From assembly GCA_907165135.1 (NCBI GenBank), contig OU015568.1:9060501-9124500 (forward strand): a stretch of DNA of 64,000 bases, given 5' to 3'. Below are positions 32,566 through 44,608 of this stretch, one piece after another. The first letter of the stretch is position 1, and every line of letters begins with the position of its first letter. The notes below the pieces were generated by a model. The model was not told where the DNA came from, did no database searches, and worked only from the letters and a program-made list of their open reading frames with translations. This DNA comes from Oikopleura dioica (lineage: Eukaryota > Chordata > Appendicularia > Copelata > Oikopleuridae). The position numbers were made by a program, and so were the translations under genes.

Positions 32566-34920
32566 TTAGAAAGCGAGAACGATGCCCTTCTTCTTTTTCT
32601 GGGCGCGTTTCGGCTTCTTGTCTTCTTCGGGTTTGGGCGCGGCCTTGGTTGCCGCTGCGGCATTGAGAGCTTTTGCGAATTCGTCGCCGAGAGTTCGAGT
32701 TGGTGGCGGCAAAAAGTCTTGACAAAAATTGAGAATTGAAAACTTGAGTATTTATTACCGTCTTGCTCAAAAGCAGCTGGAGAAGTGGGCGCTTTTTTAG
32801 CCTGTCCCTTTGTATTCTCAGAAGCGGATGTTTTCTTCATTGAATCCCAAAAACTGCCGCTGCTTCCGCCGGGAAGAAGGGGAGAGGATCCACCGCCAAG
32901 AGGAGCGAAATCAGCTTCAAGATCGAAAGTAGCGTTGGATTTCTTCGCCCAAGCGCCGGAAATACTTTTGACTGGAGCGTCAACCGCTCTGATTGGACTG
33001 AGTTCTGGGCTTTCTTCTTGGCTAATCATCAAATCGGGGAAGGTTTCTTCAGAGGAAATTTCGAACTCCGGAGCTCGGTATTTTCCGTAGAGCTCCCGGT
33101 CATAGTATTCCTAATACAGGGATAAAAGGGCAGTGATTGGGAGTTGATTTACCTGAATTTCAGCAGAAGCTTTGTTTTCTTGTCGATCCTTAGTTTTGAT
33201 CTTCTTTTTCTTCGCTGTGATGTGACTCTTGTGCTTTTCGAGAGTTTCCTTGGACAATCCAAGGTCGTTAATATTTACATACGCAAGCGAGAAGCTTTCT
33301 CCGCAAGAAAGATGAGATAGATAGCGGAATCGCTTTCGCAAATCCTTAACAATAGCTAGAAAAAGCAAAAGAGTAAGAAATCTTACCATTTCCATGGTGA
33401 AATCTTCCAATTCAACAAGCGAAGCTGAGAATCGCTCAGGAGCATCTTTGATCGTTCCAAACTCTGTAGTCATGCACTTTGCGTTCAGAGATCCGAGAAA
33501 GATGTTGGTGCATCCGACCGCTTGATAGAAGTAGTAGCTGTTGTCGCTATCGTCGGATTCGATCGAGCTGGTTTCAACATCGTTCAAGCTGATTGGAGGA
33601 GTGAGCTCTTTCTCTTCTCGTTTTTCTGCGAAATTGATTTTTCCGAGAAGATCAGAGATGATTTCAGATGCGATTTGCTGCGGAGTTTGCTCTTTGGGAG
33701 GAAGCTTTTCAGGTTCAGATTTGCCTTCTTCAACCTTCTTGGCTTCCTCGGCAGGAGATTTCTCCTTTTTGGGTTTGATTTCGATTTCTTGCATTTTCGA
33801 GTTTTTGTTCTTCGAGACAATTTTCTCCAGTTCTCCTTTTCGTTGCGCGACTAGCTGCTTTGCTTGTTGGATAAACGGCCGCTCGCTTTCTTCTGTGTCC
33901 ACTTCTTGGACTGCCAGTTCAGCTTCCTCCCGGTCCAGCACATTCGAAATAATCTCGTTCGCCTTCTTTTCCACAATCCGCTCATATCGACCGAAGAAAG
34001 ACCCGTTCTCGGAGATCTTCGTTGATACCATTTTGGCGACGACGGAGGATCGTTCTCGGTTCATTTTGACGAATTCGACTTTGGTCCCCTTTCGTGGGCG
34101 TTTCTCGACCTCAAGGATGGCTGAACGAAGATCTGCTTTTTTGATGTGGCCGAAGCAAACTGGACATTGAGGCTTTTCGCAAATGGTGAGCAGCTTCAAA
34201 ATGCAGGAGTAACAATGAGCATGGCCGCAGCGACCGACTTGCGCAGCGATGGGCGGGTGGAGACAGATCGGACACTCGGTTTGCTCCTGGGAGAAGAATC
34301 GAGCTACTTCAATGAATTTCCAAGGAATGGACAAGTCCGGATCGTACTTGAATGGTTCCATTTCGAGCTCGCAGCCTTCGCGGATGACGAATTGAGAGTT
34401 TGCTTGCACAAAATCCTCCTGAAGGAATTTTTAATTTGGAAGATCATGGAAGACACTCACCTTTGAGCGCATTGGTCGTTTGAAAGAGTTGTATCGAGTT
34501 CGACGATTGTGAGAAGAAGAAGAGGAGTTATTTGAATGAGCTGGAGCTAGAATAATTGATCATTGAAGGGGGAGGAGGGATTTGCTTACCAGAGTAATCT
34601 TGGAAGCTGAGAAGATGATTGAAGTTGTTCTTCTTCCCCGGCTGCATGACCGGTCCATCGTCAAGCGCTTCAGCGATTAAATTCTGCTTTCCAGCGGAGG
34701 GCATCGGGTAGCCTTTGCTCGCCCGGTTCGAACCCCAATTTCGGTTTTGATTGGTCTTTGATTGATTACTCTGACCATGGCCTTTGAAAATGTGTAAGAA
34801 TCACGCTTGAAAGGGGAGTTTTTCACCTTTTTTGGAGCCCTTAGGGCCCGGCCTATGGTTTATCTCTCGTTGACGGGCCTGGTGGCCGGAAGAAACAAGC
34901 GACAGATTCTTGCTCGACAT
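32566..34920 (-). CDS. RNF10: RING finger protein 10 orthologue
   Basis: Putative E3 ubiquitin ligase. In vertebrates RNF10 acts on ribosomal proteins and in nuclear signalling. The ATG is at 34920. A Gly/Asn/Arg-rich N-terminal region is followed by EDFVQANSQFV, which marks RNF10, and a C3HC4 RING (CPICLHPP, RCGHAHCYSCI, CPVCF). An acidic/basic coiled region with a YFYQA motif, RKRFRYLSHLS and ETLEKHKSHI follows, then a basic C-terminal tail ending KKKKKGIVLAF. A 42-nt intron inside the long exon (33399-33358 region) is a multiple of three and stays open if retained. Introns are otherwise short GT-AG. Confidence 0.9.
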
Positions 34921-35843
34921 TGTTGGTAGTAGAAGGGAATGATGAAATTCGTTCTCTGCAAAGTTAGATTGTTACGTAACCACCTTATCATTTCTAGCTC
35001 TCACCTTGATGCTCGTGCGGGGTTCATTTTAGATAGCCATTTTTGTCACTTCCCTTTGAACAAAAAAAAATCTTATAGCGCTGATGTCGTCGTCTGTTGA
35101 TTCGGAGAGAGGGTGAGAAAAAGGTTGAAGACCGGAAAAGGCTAAAGGCGCCTGATTAGCTTGCACTTTTTGAGAGAAACTGGTTGGTTAGTTATTATAA
35201 ATTTACGCTAGAAACATGTTCTAGAAAATGGTTGTTTTACTTTTTTTTACTGAAAACGTACCTTTAGCTGACTAGCTGATCGTACCGCAAGGACACGATC
35301 TAAAATTAATAAAGGTTATTTTTAAGTCTCCTAAAACAAGCGCAGAAAAGAAGAAAATGTGGGATAAAGCAGTTCTCGGACTTCTGAAGAACTGACAGTA
35401 AGTTATTCTCGCTAGTTTTCGACCCGGACGCAGGTTAATTCCTTGCCCTGCCTTTGCGGGGGCCAATCAGACGCCGCCACTGCCTCCGTTTTTTACAACT
35501 GGGGACGTCATAGCATGGGAATGTTTCTAGAACTTTTCCAATGATAACTTATCACAAAAAACTATAAAAAAGTTTAAAATTTAGCACTAAAAATGACCCC
35601 AAAATAACTTCTTTGACCCAAAACGACCTGACCTGACCCCAAAAAGTATTTTTAAAAAAAAGAGTTACTGTTTAAGTTTTCTGAATTTTCATATTTATGG
35701 ATCATTTCGTAAATGCTGAAGGAATAGCAGGGTGTAACATGTCATGAATGAAAAATCGACGGGTAAGGCCTTTTTTAAATAAAAATTGAGATGAAGGTAA
35801 TAATGTGGAATTTCGGTGAGTGTTAACTGAAAAACAAAAAAGT
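34921..35843. other. Intergenic, no gene seen
   Basis: Upstream region of RNF10 and 3' flank of EXOC6, both on the minus strand. AT-rich with a few short direct repeats such as TGACCCCAAAA near 35590-35645. No ORF with coding character. Confidence 0.5.
35590..35645. repeat. Short direct repeats of a TGACC/CAAAA unit
   Basis: Several copies of a TGACCCCAAAA-like unit occur within 56 bp (AAAATGACCCCAAAATAAC, TTTGACCCAAAACGACC, TGACCTGACCCCAAAA). This is a small degenerate minisatellite. Confidence 0.5.
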
Positions 35844-38800
35844 CTAAAAAACAGTACTAGCTGCCAGTAGCGCCAGTTTCCAGCTGCTTGAGTTTTTGAT
35901 CATTTCGCCCCAGAGTCGTTTTCGATCCGCGTCGCGATTCTTTTGCTTCAATGCCGAGATCATCCCTCCGCTAGAATTTTCCGTTGCAGAAAAAATATAA
36001 GAATAGAGCTTACCCAGAGCTAGACTGTTCATTTTCCTGGTAGCGGATGATTTTCTCGTAGACTTGTCGCGCTTGATTCGGCTGAATTCGCAAATATGGC
36101 GACTCTGCGCTTCCTTGAATGAAAATTCAGTGAAAACTGACTGTACTCGATTTTTTACCGTAGGAAGAAAGATATTGCGGCCAGTCGCTCTTGATCGTCA
36201 AATCTAACAGCTGATGGATCGCGACAAATGTTTCCGTGGCTTCTGAGAACTCTGGAATCGCGTCACCAGCGAAAAACTCCAGATAATTGACATCAATCAA
36301 CATTTGCCGTAGTCCGTTTATTGATACCATCGAAGGCTCCTCGTCTTCTGTCAGCCATTCCATTAGTACTGTACCAATGTGTTTGCAGACGACGAAGAGG
36401 GTTGTTTCCTGAAGGTGTCTTGTTTGAAACGATGTGGAGTCATTATGGGATTTGATGGTCTTTGATTAGTTTAAACAGACAACACTGATTTCTTATTGGT
36501 CGAAAACAAACCATAGAAGTTCCAAGATAGAAGTCAAGTCTAAGGGAGAAAAATCTTACTTGAACTTGGCGGGAGAGTTTCGACAGCATTTTCAGATTGT
36601 TCTGAAGGAAATCTATGGCTGAACGAATATGATCACTAGGCCCGGTCGGATCCTCTTCGCTCGTAAAGTCGAATTCGTCGAAACCAAGTTCGAGGATTTG
36701 GTCGACTTTTGCCTTGATTCGCGGAGGAATTTGCATTTGAATCTCCGCCCGAATATCTTTACAAAATCAGTAATATGAGAAAACTCCTTGAAGACAAACC
36801 TTTGAAGGATTGAGCTCCAATATTCGACAGGGACTTGACTTGAGCGGGCTCTTCTGTAAACGTCTTCTTCTGAATGTAAACACAAAGCTCTGAACAAGCG
36901 CTCGCCAGACATCCGACGTTTATCGACAGCTAGAAAAAGAATTGAAGGAGGTTTTTTATCCCAGTGCAAGCGTACCTGCATTAGCTCATTTAGTCCGACA
37001 TTGTCCTGATCGAGTTTCGTCTTGATGGTCTGCCGGAGGGCGCGTTTGATGAGGCTAATCACCGCCCTTCTTGCTTGATCATCCCTTTGTATTCGATTCA
37101 GATCGGAGCCAGAGAAATACAAAAAGTACTCGTCGATGAATTCCTTCATCCGGCCGAAAATACGGAGGACCATTCTGGAGAACGGCAACTTCTTAGGATA
37201 TTTGTTTCCAGCGTAGCCAGGCGACTCTAGCGTGCCAAAATTGCCACTGACTTCTTCAGAGTTGAACGGAAAAAGGGTAAAGATCTCGAGCTCTTCTTCT
37301 TGACAAGAAACGATGAGGGGAGCGAAATTGTCTTGCTTCAAGATCAGGTCGAAGAATTCACCGTAGCGGGCTATTTTAATTATTAATTTTTCATTGAAAT
37401 CAAGGAAGAGAACTTACCCAATAAGACCTCAAGATACTGTTCGCGAAGCATAGTTTGAACACTAGATAGGCTGCTAGCTTCCAAGTTAATTCGCCTCAGC
37501 GCGACGCGGAGGCTTTTAATGAGGTTCTTGACTTTTTCATATTCGATAGGATCGTTTATCCGGGATTGATAGGACTTGATGTTGGTGACGATGCGGTCCT
37601 CGAATTTTAGCCACATTTGAGCCACGGTCTCGGATAGGTGCTTGTTTGAACTCTGAATAAGGAAGGGGTTAGGTTAGGGCCTTGTTTTTAATATGCATAC
37701 CTGTATATTTTCTTCTATGTACATAAATCCCACAATACTGTTCAAATACTCTTCTAGCTTTTGAACGCTCGTGAGTGGAGATGAAACAATTTGGGTAAAT
37801 TGCTTGTTTCGTTGAACGATAAAATTGTGATGGAAATCGACTGAAATGCCTCGCATCTCTGAAATCTGGAGGCATTTGAAAATCGGCTTGAAATCGAGCG
37901 CTCTGAGTTCGTCTTCGTCTTCTTCCATCGCGAGTTTTCCGACGATGAGGGAATTGGCGCGCGCTGAATCGAGCCAATTTGTGAGGAGAATCTCACTGTC
38001 TGCGTATATTTTCTTCTGCTTCGCTAGAAGATTATCTCGCAGGTACTTTTTCAGCTTCATTCTTGAGGGGAGTTTTTCGAGGTGCTCTTCGCTAATTTCT
38101 TGAATAGATCTCAACGCGCGATAGAGTTCTTCTTTCTTCATGTGTTGATTGAGTTTGATAAACTTTTGAAAAAGCGGCAGTAGACCTTCCAGTTGCTCGA
38201 TTGACATATAAATATTCTTTCGCTGCACTTGAAGTTTCTGCTTCTCGGCCATTTTGAAGACGACCTCTTCGCAAGTGTCCTTCGTTTGAGAATCGATCTC
38301 GGCCACTTGCGACTGTAGCTTCTTGACGAGATCGGTGACTTCGCGAAGTTCGTAAATTGCATTCGACAGTTTTCCGTAATGATGATTGCAGATTGACTCG
38401 ATTTGCGTGTCGTAGTGTTCTACTCGCGTGGCCAGGCGGATTTCGAAGAGATCGTGAAGCTGAAAATACGAAAATGCATCAAAAATGTTGCTGAAAAATT
38501 TCCAATGAAAGAGGTCAAATAAGAGCCCGTTCCAGCTTCATTGGAATTTCGAAAATGAAAGGATTCATAAAAGCGTTAATATTTAATCTTTTCATGACTC
38601 CAAACGAAATTTTTTAGCCTCAGTCATTTTTAAACCAGACAAAATTATCTTTCAAAAGAATAATGAGCTTTTTAAAATGAGAAATCAAGATATTCAATTC
38701 GACATATCCCTTCGCATTCGATTATTGTAATAAATGAAAACACTTACATTTCTGTTGTAGACTTCTCTCAGCGTCGTTCCCAAATAAAGACTGTCGTTAT

Positions 38801-38870
38801 TTTCCACATCTCTGACGAATCTTTTGAACTCGTCTTCTGGCAGAAAATTATCTTCTTCTTCCAGCTCCAT
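35844..38870 (-). CDS. EXOC6: Exocyst complex component 6 (Sec15)
   Basis: Subunit of the octameric exocyst that tethers secretory vesicles to the plasma membrane and links to Rab GTPases. The ATG at 38870 opens an acidic N-terminus (MELEEEDNFLPEDEF), followed by long helical segments typical of Sec15 (ESICNHHYGKLSNAIYEL, LEKLPSRMKLKKYLRDNL, DFKPIFKCLQISEMRG). The C-terminal domain ends with a segment equivalent to Sec15 LEKM...NNIFAQFRKNDRDRQK, here MISALKQKNRDADRKRL. Exons are separated by short GT-AG introns except one of about 280 bp near 38460-38750. Stop at 35844. Confidence 0.9.
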
Positions 38871-39323
38871 CTTCGTTTTTGATCTTCTTTCAAGGGTCTC
38901 TAATTCCAGGCTCTACTTGCAGGCATGATTAGTTTTTGCTTTTCTTTCAAGTCATTTCATTATTTTTTCTCGAAATCGCGGAAAGTGCGAATTCCTTATT
39001 TCGGAGCTCTCTGAGTGCGCGCGGCGTGGGCGAAACGCGCAAAAAGTGAGCGCCCAACCATTGCGCAACTCTAGAGCCAATTCAATGGGGAATTGAGAGA
39101 AAAAGAAGGGATGAAGAATTCTATCGACATTTTGAGCAGTTTTTTGAAGATTTACTGCCAATTTTTTGCTCTGAAACAAGTTCGAGTTTGAGCTCTAAAG
39201 AGACATAAAGAAATGAACTCGAACTTTCCTCAGCTTTAAGCTCTGTTTGAGCCAGCTTAAATTTTTTTCCAAAAAATCTAATTATTTTCAGAATTTTAGA
39301 CTTTGAAAAGGGAGATCTCTGGG
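38871..39323. promoter_or_regulatory. Shared upstream region of divergent EXOC6 and MCM10
   Basis: 453 bp separate the start codons of EXOC6 (-) and MCM10 (+), so both promoters must lie here. A GC-rich core near 39010-39060 is flanked by AT-rich DNA. An acceptor-like TTTTCAG lies 30 bp before the MCM10 ATG. No TATA box stood out. Confidence 0.4.
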
Positions 39324-42300
39324 ATGTCCGATTCCGAATCGTCCGATGATGACTTGGCAGGAGTATTCGATTCCTGCTTCGATACAGTCGAAACCGAAGA
39401 AATCGCCGATTCCGACATTGTCAAGCAAAATCAAGCGTCGCGGAGAAAAGTTCACGATGCCTACGCTGCCGGTCCAACTCCGGCCGAAAGAGATGCGAAA
39501 AAGATGGAACTGCTCAAGCTGAAGAACAGGCGGAAAAGACCGATGAATGAGCTGATGGAAGACGAATCCGACAACATTTTTTCCTCTCCAGCGAAACGGA
39601 CGAAAAATAATGAAGAGCCAAAGAATATTTTCGAAGAAGAAAACGAAGAAGAAGAAACGAATATTTTCGAGGAAAAGCCATCTTCTCTTTCTGCTTCTCT
39701 CAAACCGCTCAAGAAAAAGAATCTTCCAAAGAATCCGACCAAAGCTCCAGAATCGTCAAAAACCAACTTTGATTTTTCGCCAAAGAAGAAATCGAAGAAA
39801 TCTGCTCCGGCAATGGACATGGGAGTCATGCAGAGTACGAAGAAAACTGCTTCAAGTCTTGCGGGGACGAGTAGTGAGACGAAATTGCAGAAGCTGTCGA
39901 TTTCGGAAGGAGAATCGGCAGTATGCGGCTTGTCAGGAATTGTCCTCAGGAATGATTTTAACTTCGGACATGTAGGAGTCCTACAGTAGGACTGGAAATG
40001 TCTTGATATAAATTGTCCGATCGATTTAGAAATCATTGACAGAAACCGAGAAGTATCCCATCTTGAAGTAGAAGCGCACATCGGCCTGGCCAAGTTCACG
40101 CATTGCCACTTTCTAGCGACTGGGGCGGATGAAAAAGTCGACTTCGCCACGATCGGCATCGTCGTCCAAAAAGTGCAGCCACAAACTCTTGACAAGAAAG
40201 GAAACCCCTTTACGATTTTCAGCTTATCAAATCTTAGAGACATTCCGAGAACGATCAAAATCATGGCTTTTGGCGAGGCAAGGGTTTTCAGAGGAGGCAC
40301 AGGAAGTGCTGAGATATGAATTGTTTATTTTGTATAATGATCAGTTGGCTCGTTGGTCTAGGGGTATGATACTCGCTTAGGGTGCGAGTGGTCCCGGGTT
40401 CAAATCCCGGACGAGCCCTACTTTTTTCCTTTTTATCATAATTCTAGTGAGAGAATTTTCGATTTCTACCCCTGATACTTTTTATTGAATCATCATCAAT
40501 TGATCCCTTCGCGCGCTTTGCCCCTTGTCGTCTTTTTTCGCCTCTGAAAACCTTCGAAAAGAACCACAAAAAATACTGGAAGACTCAAGTCGGAGCTGTT
40601 TGCCTCGTCGTCAATCCGAAGAAAATGCCCGCCCGTGGAGATTCCAAATACGAACAAGTCCCGACTTTCATGCTCCAGGGACCCGATTGCTTCAAAATCA
40701 TGGGCTTCTCCGCAGATCTGGGCACTTGCACATCGAAAACAGCACAGTAAGATCACTTTCCTGTTTATTGTCATAAAAAAATTCTAGAGGGCAGCCTTGC
40801 CGGCAGTTCGTGAATCTCAGCGTCTCCCAACTCTGTCCGAATCATGTGATGAAGCAGTGGAATCGAGCAAGTTCCGCTCGTGGCGAATTGAGCGCAAAAA
40901 CTGGCACGCACGGTCTTTCTGGCGCTGGAAGTGCGTGGCAAAAGACCAAAGGCGACTTTTTCTTCTCTGGTGGAAAGACTTTCCAAGCGCTTCCTCCTTC
41001 GCAGAATCCAGCGTGCAACAAGAACTCGATGCTTGATTCATTGGCCAAAAGTCATGCGAACAAGGGCGTCAGAGATGGATTGAAGGAGATGAAAAAGAAT
41101 CCTGGAATCGTTGTCATGAACGCTCCAGGTACTTACCACTTTTTGAAGAGCGTTTTTAACGATGATTTAAGCTGGAAAAATGCCGGCTGAAAACACGAAT
41201 GTCATGGTAAAAAGCTCGATGCACGGAGGACGAATGCTTGCCGCCGCTTTGGGAAGATCCCACGAAAATGAAAGTCTGATGGCTTCGAAACGAATGAAAG
41301 CTCCAGATCCAAAAGTGTCCAGCATTTCCGCAGCGCAGCTTTTGAAGCAGAAGAACGAGGAATTCGCAGCTAGAAAGAGGGAAGCACTGAAGAGACAAAA
41401 AGAGGAAGCGATTAAAAAAGCGTCGCAGGGTGGAAACGCTCCTACTCTTGGAGGCGGCCTTTCAAAGGGGTTGAATCTAACGGGAGGGCCGAAAATGGGA
41501 AACTCGCTGTTTTCGAAGCTTGGAGTCTCTAATGATAAAAATCTGTCGAAGAGCGGCGAAAATTGAGAGCAGCGGCAGTTCTCAAGAGCAAAAACGCCAA
41601 AAGTCCAGAAGAAAATAAACAATCTAAAATTCTCCAGCGCGTTTCTCAAAGCATAGGAGAGAAGAAAGAAAAAGTTGAACGGACCTTTATGGGACAGAAA
41701 ACTTCCTGCGTCGATATCAAAGCTATACTGGAGAAAAAGTCGAAGTACCATGCGAGCGTGGAGGATTTGATGTCCGCCGAGCAGGATTTCTACTTTTCCG
41801 TGCTGGAGAAGAAGGAGGAAAGACAGACGAAAATGGATGGTGTTATGAAGGCAGATGCTCAAGTTGTGACTTGCAAAGGTACTTTTGTTATGTGTTTCAT
41901 TCAAGAAATAGCATTAAATTTTATGTGACAGAAATATTATAATTCACACATTACAAATTCATGTGAATGAATGTGGCGACTCCGTAATCGTAATTATCGA
42001 TTTGGTTTTCATTTTATAAATAGAAATGTTTAGAAATGTCTGTATAAATCTAGTTTCGTATCTGATTTTACCCACAACTGTAGCCAAAAGAGGGCGCATT
42101 AGGCGTCTCACAGCGTGGGACTAAGCTGATAGGCTATCAGTGATAGCAATCGTACTAAAGGAAATTTTTGGCACTCAAAGTCGATATTTATTGGAGATTG
42201 AATACTAGCTTATTTTTAGATTGCAAATACACCTACTGGAGTCCTCACGAAAATTGCAAGAAGCAAAACCACAACCTCGTCTGGAAAGAAGCAACAAAGC

Positions 42301-42494
42301 GTTGGTTCCAGTGTAAAAACTGCCCAACTCAACGAGCAATTACATTTTCAAAATATCCCAAAACCAGTTGTTCCTCCTGTGGCCAGGGAACGCGCTGGGT
42401 CAGAGTTGCCGCTGGAGATACGAACAGAGTCGCAGCAAAAGAGCGGGACAGTTTGCTCATTCGAGGAGAAGAGAGAAAATGGGTCAATTCCTGA
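39324..42494 (+). CDS. MCM10: Minichromosome maintenance protein 10
   Basis: Replication-initiation factor that binds DNA and helps load polymerase alpha at origins, nuclear. The ATG at 39324 is chosen because the upstream codons of the open frame use a non-ATG start. A Ser/Asp-rich acidic N-terminus leads to the OB-fold region (KVDFATIGIVVQKV, LSNLRDIPRTIKIMAFGEA) and a CCCH zinc finger (GTC...GQPCRQFVNL...LCPNH). A basic helical linker follows. The C-terminal zinc domain has CKYTYW, CKNCP and CSSCGQG, ending RGEERKWVNS. The intron 40284-40561 contains a tRNA-Pro gene. An apparent 1-nt frameshift at about 41560 (A4 run) breaks the linker frame. Confidence 0.9.
40347..40418 (+). tRNA. tRNA-Pro (AGG)
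   Basis: 72-nt cloverleaf. The acceptor stem GGCTCGT pairs with ACGAGCC, the D arm includes GGTCTAGGGGTATGA, and the anticodon stem-loop ACTCGCTTAGGGTGCGAGT gives AGG. The T arm is CCCGGGTTCAAATCCCGG. It is almost identical to vertebrate tRNA-Pro. No intron. It lies in sense inside an MCM10 intron, with internal A and B boxes intact. Confidence 0.97.
40421..40427 (+). terminator. RNA polymerase III T-run terminator
   Basis: A run of T directly after the tRNA 3' end (CTACTTTTTTCC), the normal Pol III stop. It lies within the MCM10 intron. Confidence 0.8.
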
Positions 42495-42755
42495 TTACTG
42501 TAATTTGAGATCAAGGAAGATTATTCTGCTCTGTCTTCGATGCTTTCGTTTATAATTCTAGCTTCCATTTATTTCTATCTAACTCCTGCCTTTATCTTGT
42601 AATAAACTGTAGTCTTATTCAACCTATTTGTTAGGAAAATATATTTATTTGTGAATATAAAATGTATAAATTACAGTGTTTTCAGCGGAATAATGGAAAA
42701 GAAGCGGCAATAGACAATTGTTATTTTTGTGGCGGCTCATGATTTTGCTTTTTTC

Positions 42756-44230
42756 TTACTTTGGGGAAGAGATGAGAGTTCCATGGTTTTCGACATCAGC
42801 AACGTCCGCAATGGCGACTTTCGAACCGTAACCATAGGCAACTCGGCAATTAATTCCATCGCCAGTTTGCTGATATCGCCTAAAAATTTTTCAGCCGTGT
42901 TTTCAAACCTAGATTATCTTACACTTTATCGGAGCAAACAACGCCGCTTGAAATTTCAGAAACGACGGCCAAATCGGTGCTGATTTTTTGGTCTTTGACT
43001 TTGAAGACGTTTTTGTTGCTTCCGCCAACGAGGAAGGAATCGGTACCGACGAATTGGGCCGTGTAGTAGGAACTTCTTTCGTCTGGGTGCTCTAGAATTA
43101 GTGTTGGGAGGAGTAGAGAGAATGAATTTCGTTACCGAGAATAGTTTTGCGAAGGGTTCCTTCTCGATAGTCCCAGACTTGGATTCCATCATGTCTTCGC
43201 CAAGAAGCGGTCTAAAAAGCTATTAAAAGAGGTCTTAGTTATTATTTTTACCAAAATCGTCTGGTCGTTGGGGTCAATGTCAATACTCTCGCCGCAGATG
43301 TGAGGACCGAAGATGCGTTTCGTGGCGCGTTCCTGTCTTCGGTCCCAGAACTGAACGGTATCGTCCCATCCGCCCGAGACAAAGTTCCAAGTTTCATTTG
43401 GATGATGCTTTAGGGCGTAGACTGCGGTTCGGTGTCCGTCCATGCGCTCCAATGATGGAGAAGCTTGGAATGAATTAAGAAGGGAAAATGGGATAAAGGG
43501 TACCTTTGCAAGTATTAATTTTCTGCAGAGAAGCGAGGTCATAAACATGGATGTCAGAATCTTTTCCAGCTGTGATGAGAGCATCTTGCGTTGGGGTGAC
43601 CATAGTTTGGTAAACTGTTCGATCTTCTTCGATTGTTTGCAAGCACTGGCTGTTACTGACATTCCAGACCTGAAAATAATCATTTTCAATTGTACGATAA
43701 GCTTCTTTAACGATTGCCCATTTACAGCCTCTAATCTGCTATTTTTTGTTTGGCCAATCTGCAACCGGATAAGAATATTCGTTTTTATAAGAATAAGCTG
43801 TAGAATCGAAATAGACTCACCTTGATTTTTCCATCACAATATCCAGCGACAAGTTTATCTTCATTTATCCAGTGGCAAGTAACTGCTGGTAGATTTTTCT
43901 GTCTTGTGTCTGTATCAACTAGATTGTGGAGTTTTCGTCCGTCCGAAATGCGGTAAATGATGACCAAGCCCTTGTTGGTGCAGATCGCAATGAGTTTTTG
44001 GGAAGGACTCACTTTGCAGCAGAAAACGTCGTCATTACAGTCACTACAAATTTGATTAATTATTTTATACTTTTGATACTATTAGCTTACATAATGTGTG
44101 AAATTTGAATTCTTCCTTCGATAATCTGTTTTCCCTCTTGAATCAGTTCTTCTTTCTGTCCCTCGCCAGTTGCATTAGGCATTGGCGACTTGATCTTTGG
44201 TATCTCTGGCAGCGGCTTGATTGCGTTCAT
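42756..44230 (-). CDS. WD40 repeat protein
   Basis: Beta-propeller scaffold, function not assigned. The ATG at 44230 starts a Pro/Lys-rich leader (KPLPEIPKIKSP), then several WD units: VIIYRISDG, DGKIKVWN, DALITAGKDSDIHVYD, FVSGGWDDTVQFWDRR, GIQVWDYREG and FLVGGSNKNVFKV. The motif FGPHICGESIDID followed by a Gly-less blade also occurs in uncharacterised WD40 proteins of other animals and protists, as I recall. The final exon begins after a TTTTTAG acceptor and stops at 42756. It converges on MCM10 with a 260-bp spacer. Introns are short GT-AG. Confidence 0.8.
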
Positions 44231-44608
44231 TTTCTGATTTCGAAAAACTCAAACTGAAATCAGGTTTTAAAAAATGGCCAAAAACACTTTGGCCGACAAG
44301 TGTTCTAGAGATTGTGAAACACTCATTCAACTCAAGTTGTTTATAAAAGGGAGAAAGTATACTAAAGGATACTTGACGATTGAGATTATTCAGAGCATGG
44401 GAGAATAGATTTTTTGCGTCAATGACGATGAGTTCACTTATTTCAATCTATGCAACAGTGCTTTTGACACTAACGCTTCTCTCTTTTTAGACTGGTCGCA
44501 TTTTTACGCCCTCACGTCGTTCCATTACTCACTGAACGTCGTTTTTGTGACGTCACGAGACTTCTCTGGATTCCACACTCGCCGCGGGGGAAGACAGAAA
44601 AGAAACAA
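44231..44608. promoter_or_regulatory. Intergenic region between divergent WD40 and M41-like genes
   Basis: 378 bp between opposing start codons, so it should contain both promoters. Sequence is of mixed composition with a GC-rich stretch (CTCGCCGCGGGG) close to the right-hand ATG. No TATA box or other site recognised. Confidence 0.35.

Noticed and set aside
33358-33399. Use of the 31-nt GT...TTTCTAG intron inside RNF10
   Set aside because: It breaks the frame; the 42-nt version ending GTTAAG keeps the frame and matches the RNF10 sequence pattern.
33541-34170. 209-codon plus-strand ORF
   Set aside because: Antisense shadow of the RNF10 coding exon; Ser/Phe-rich composition typical of mirrored Glu/Lys-rich sequence.
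39461-40300. 279-codon minus-strand ORF
   Set aside because: Antisense shadow of MCM10 exons.
41167-41904. 245-codon minus-strand ORF
   Set aside because: Antisense shadow of the MCM10 linker region.
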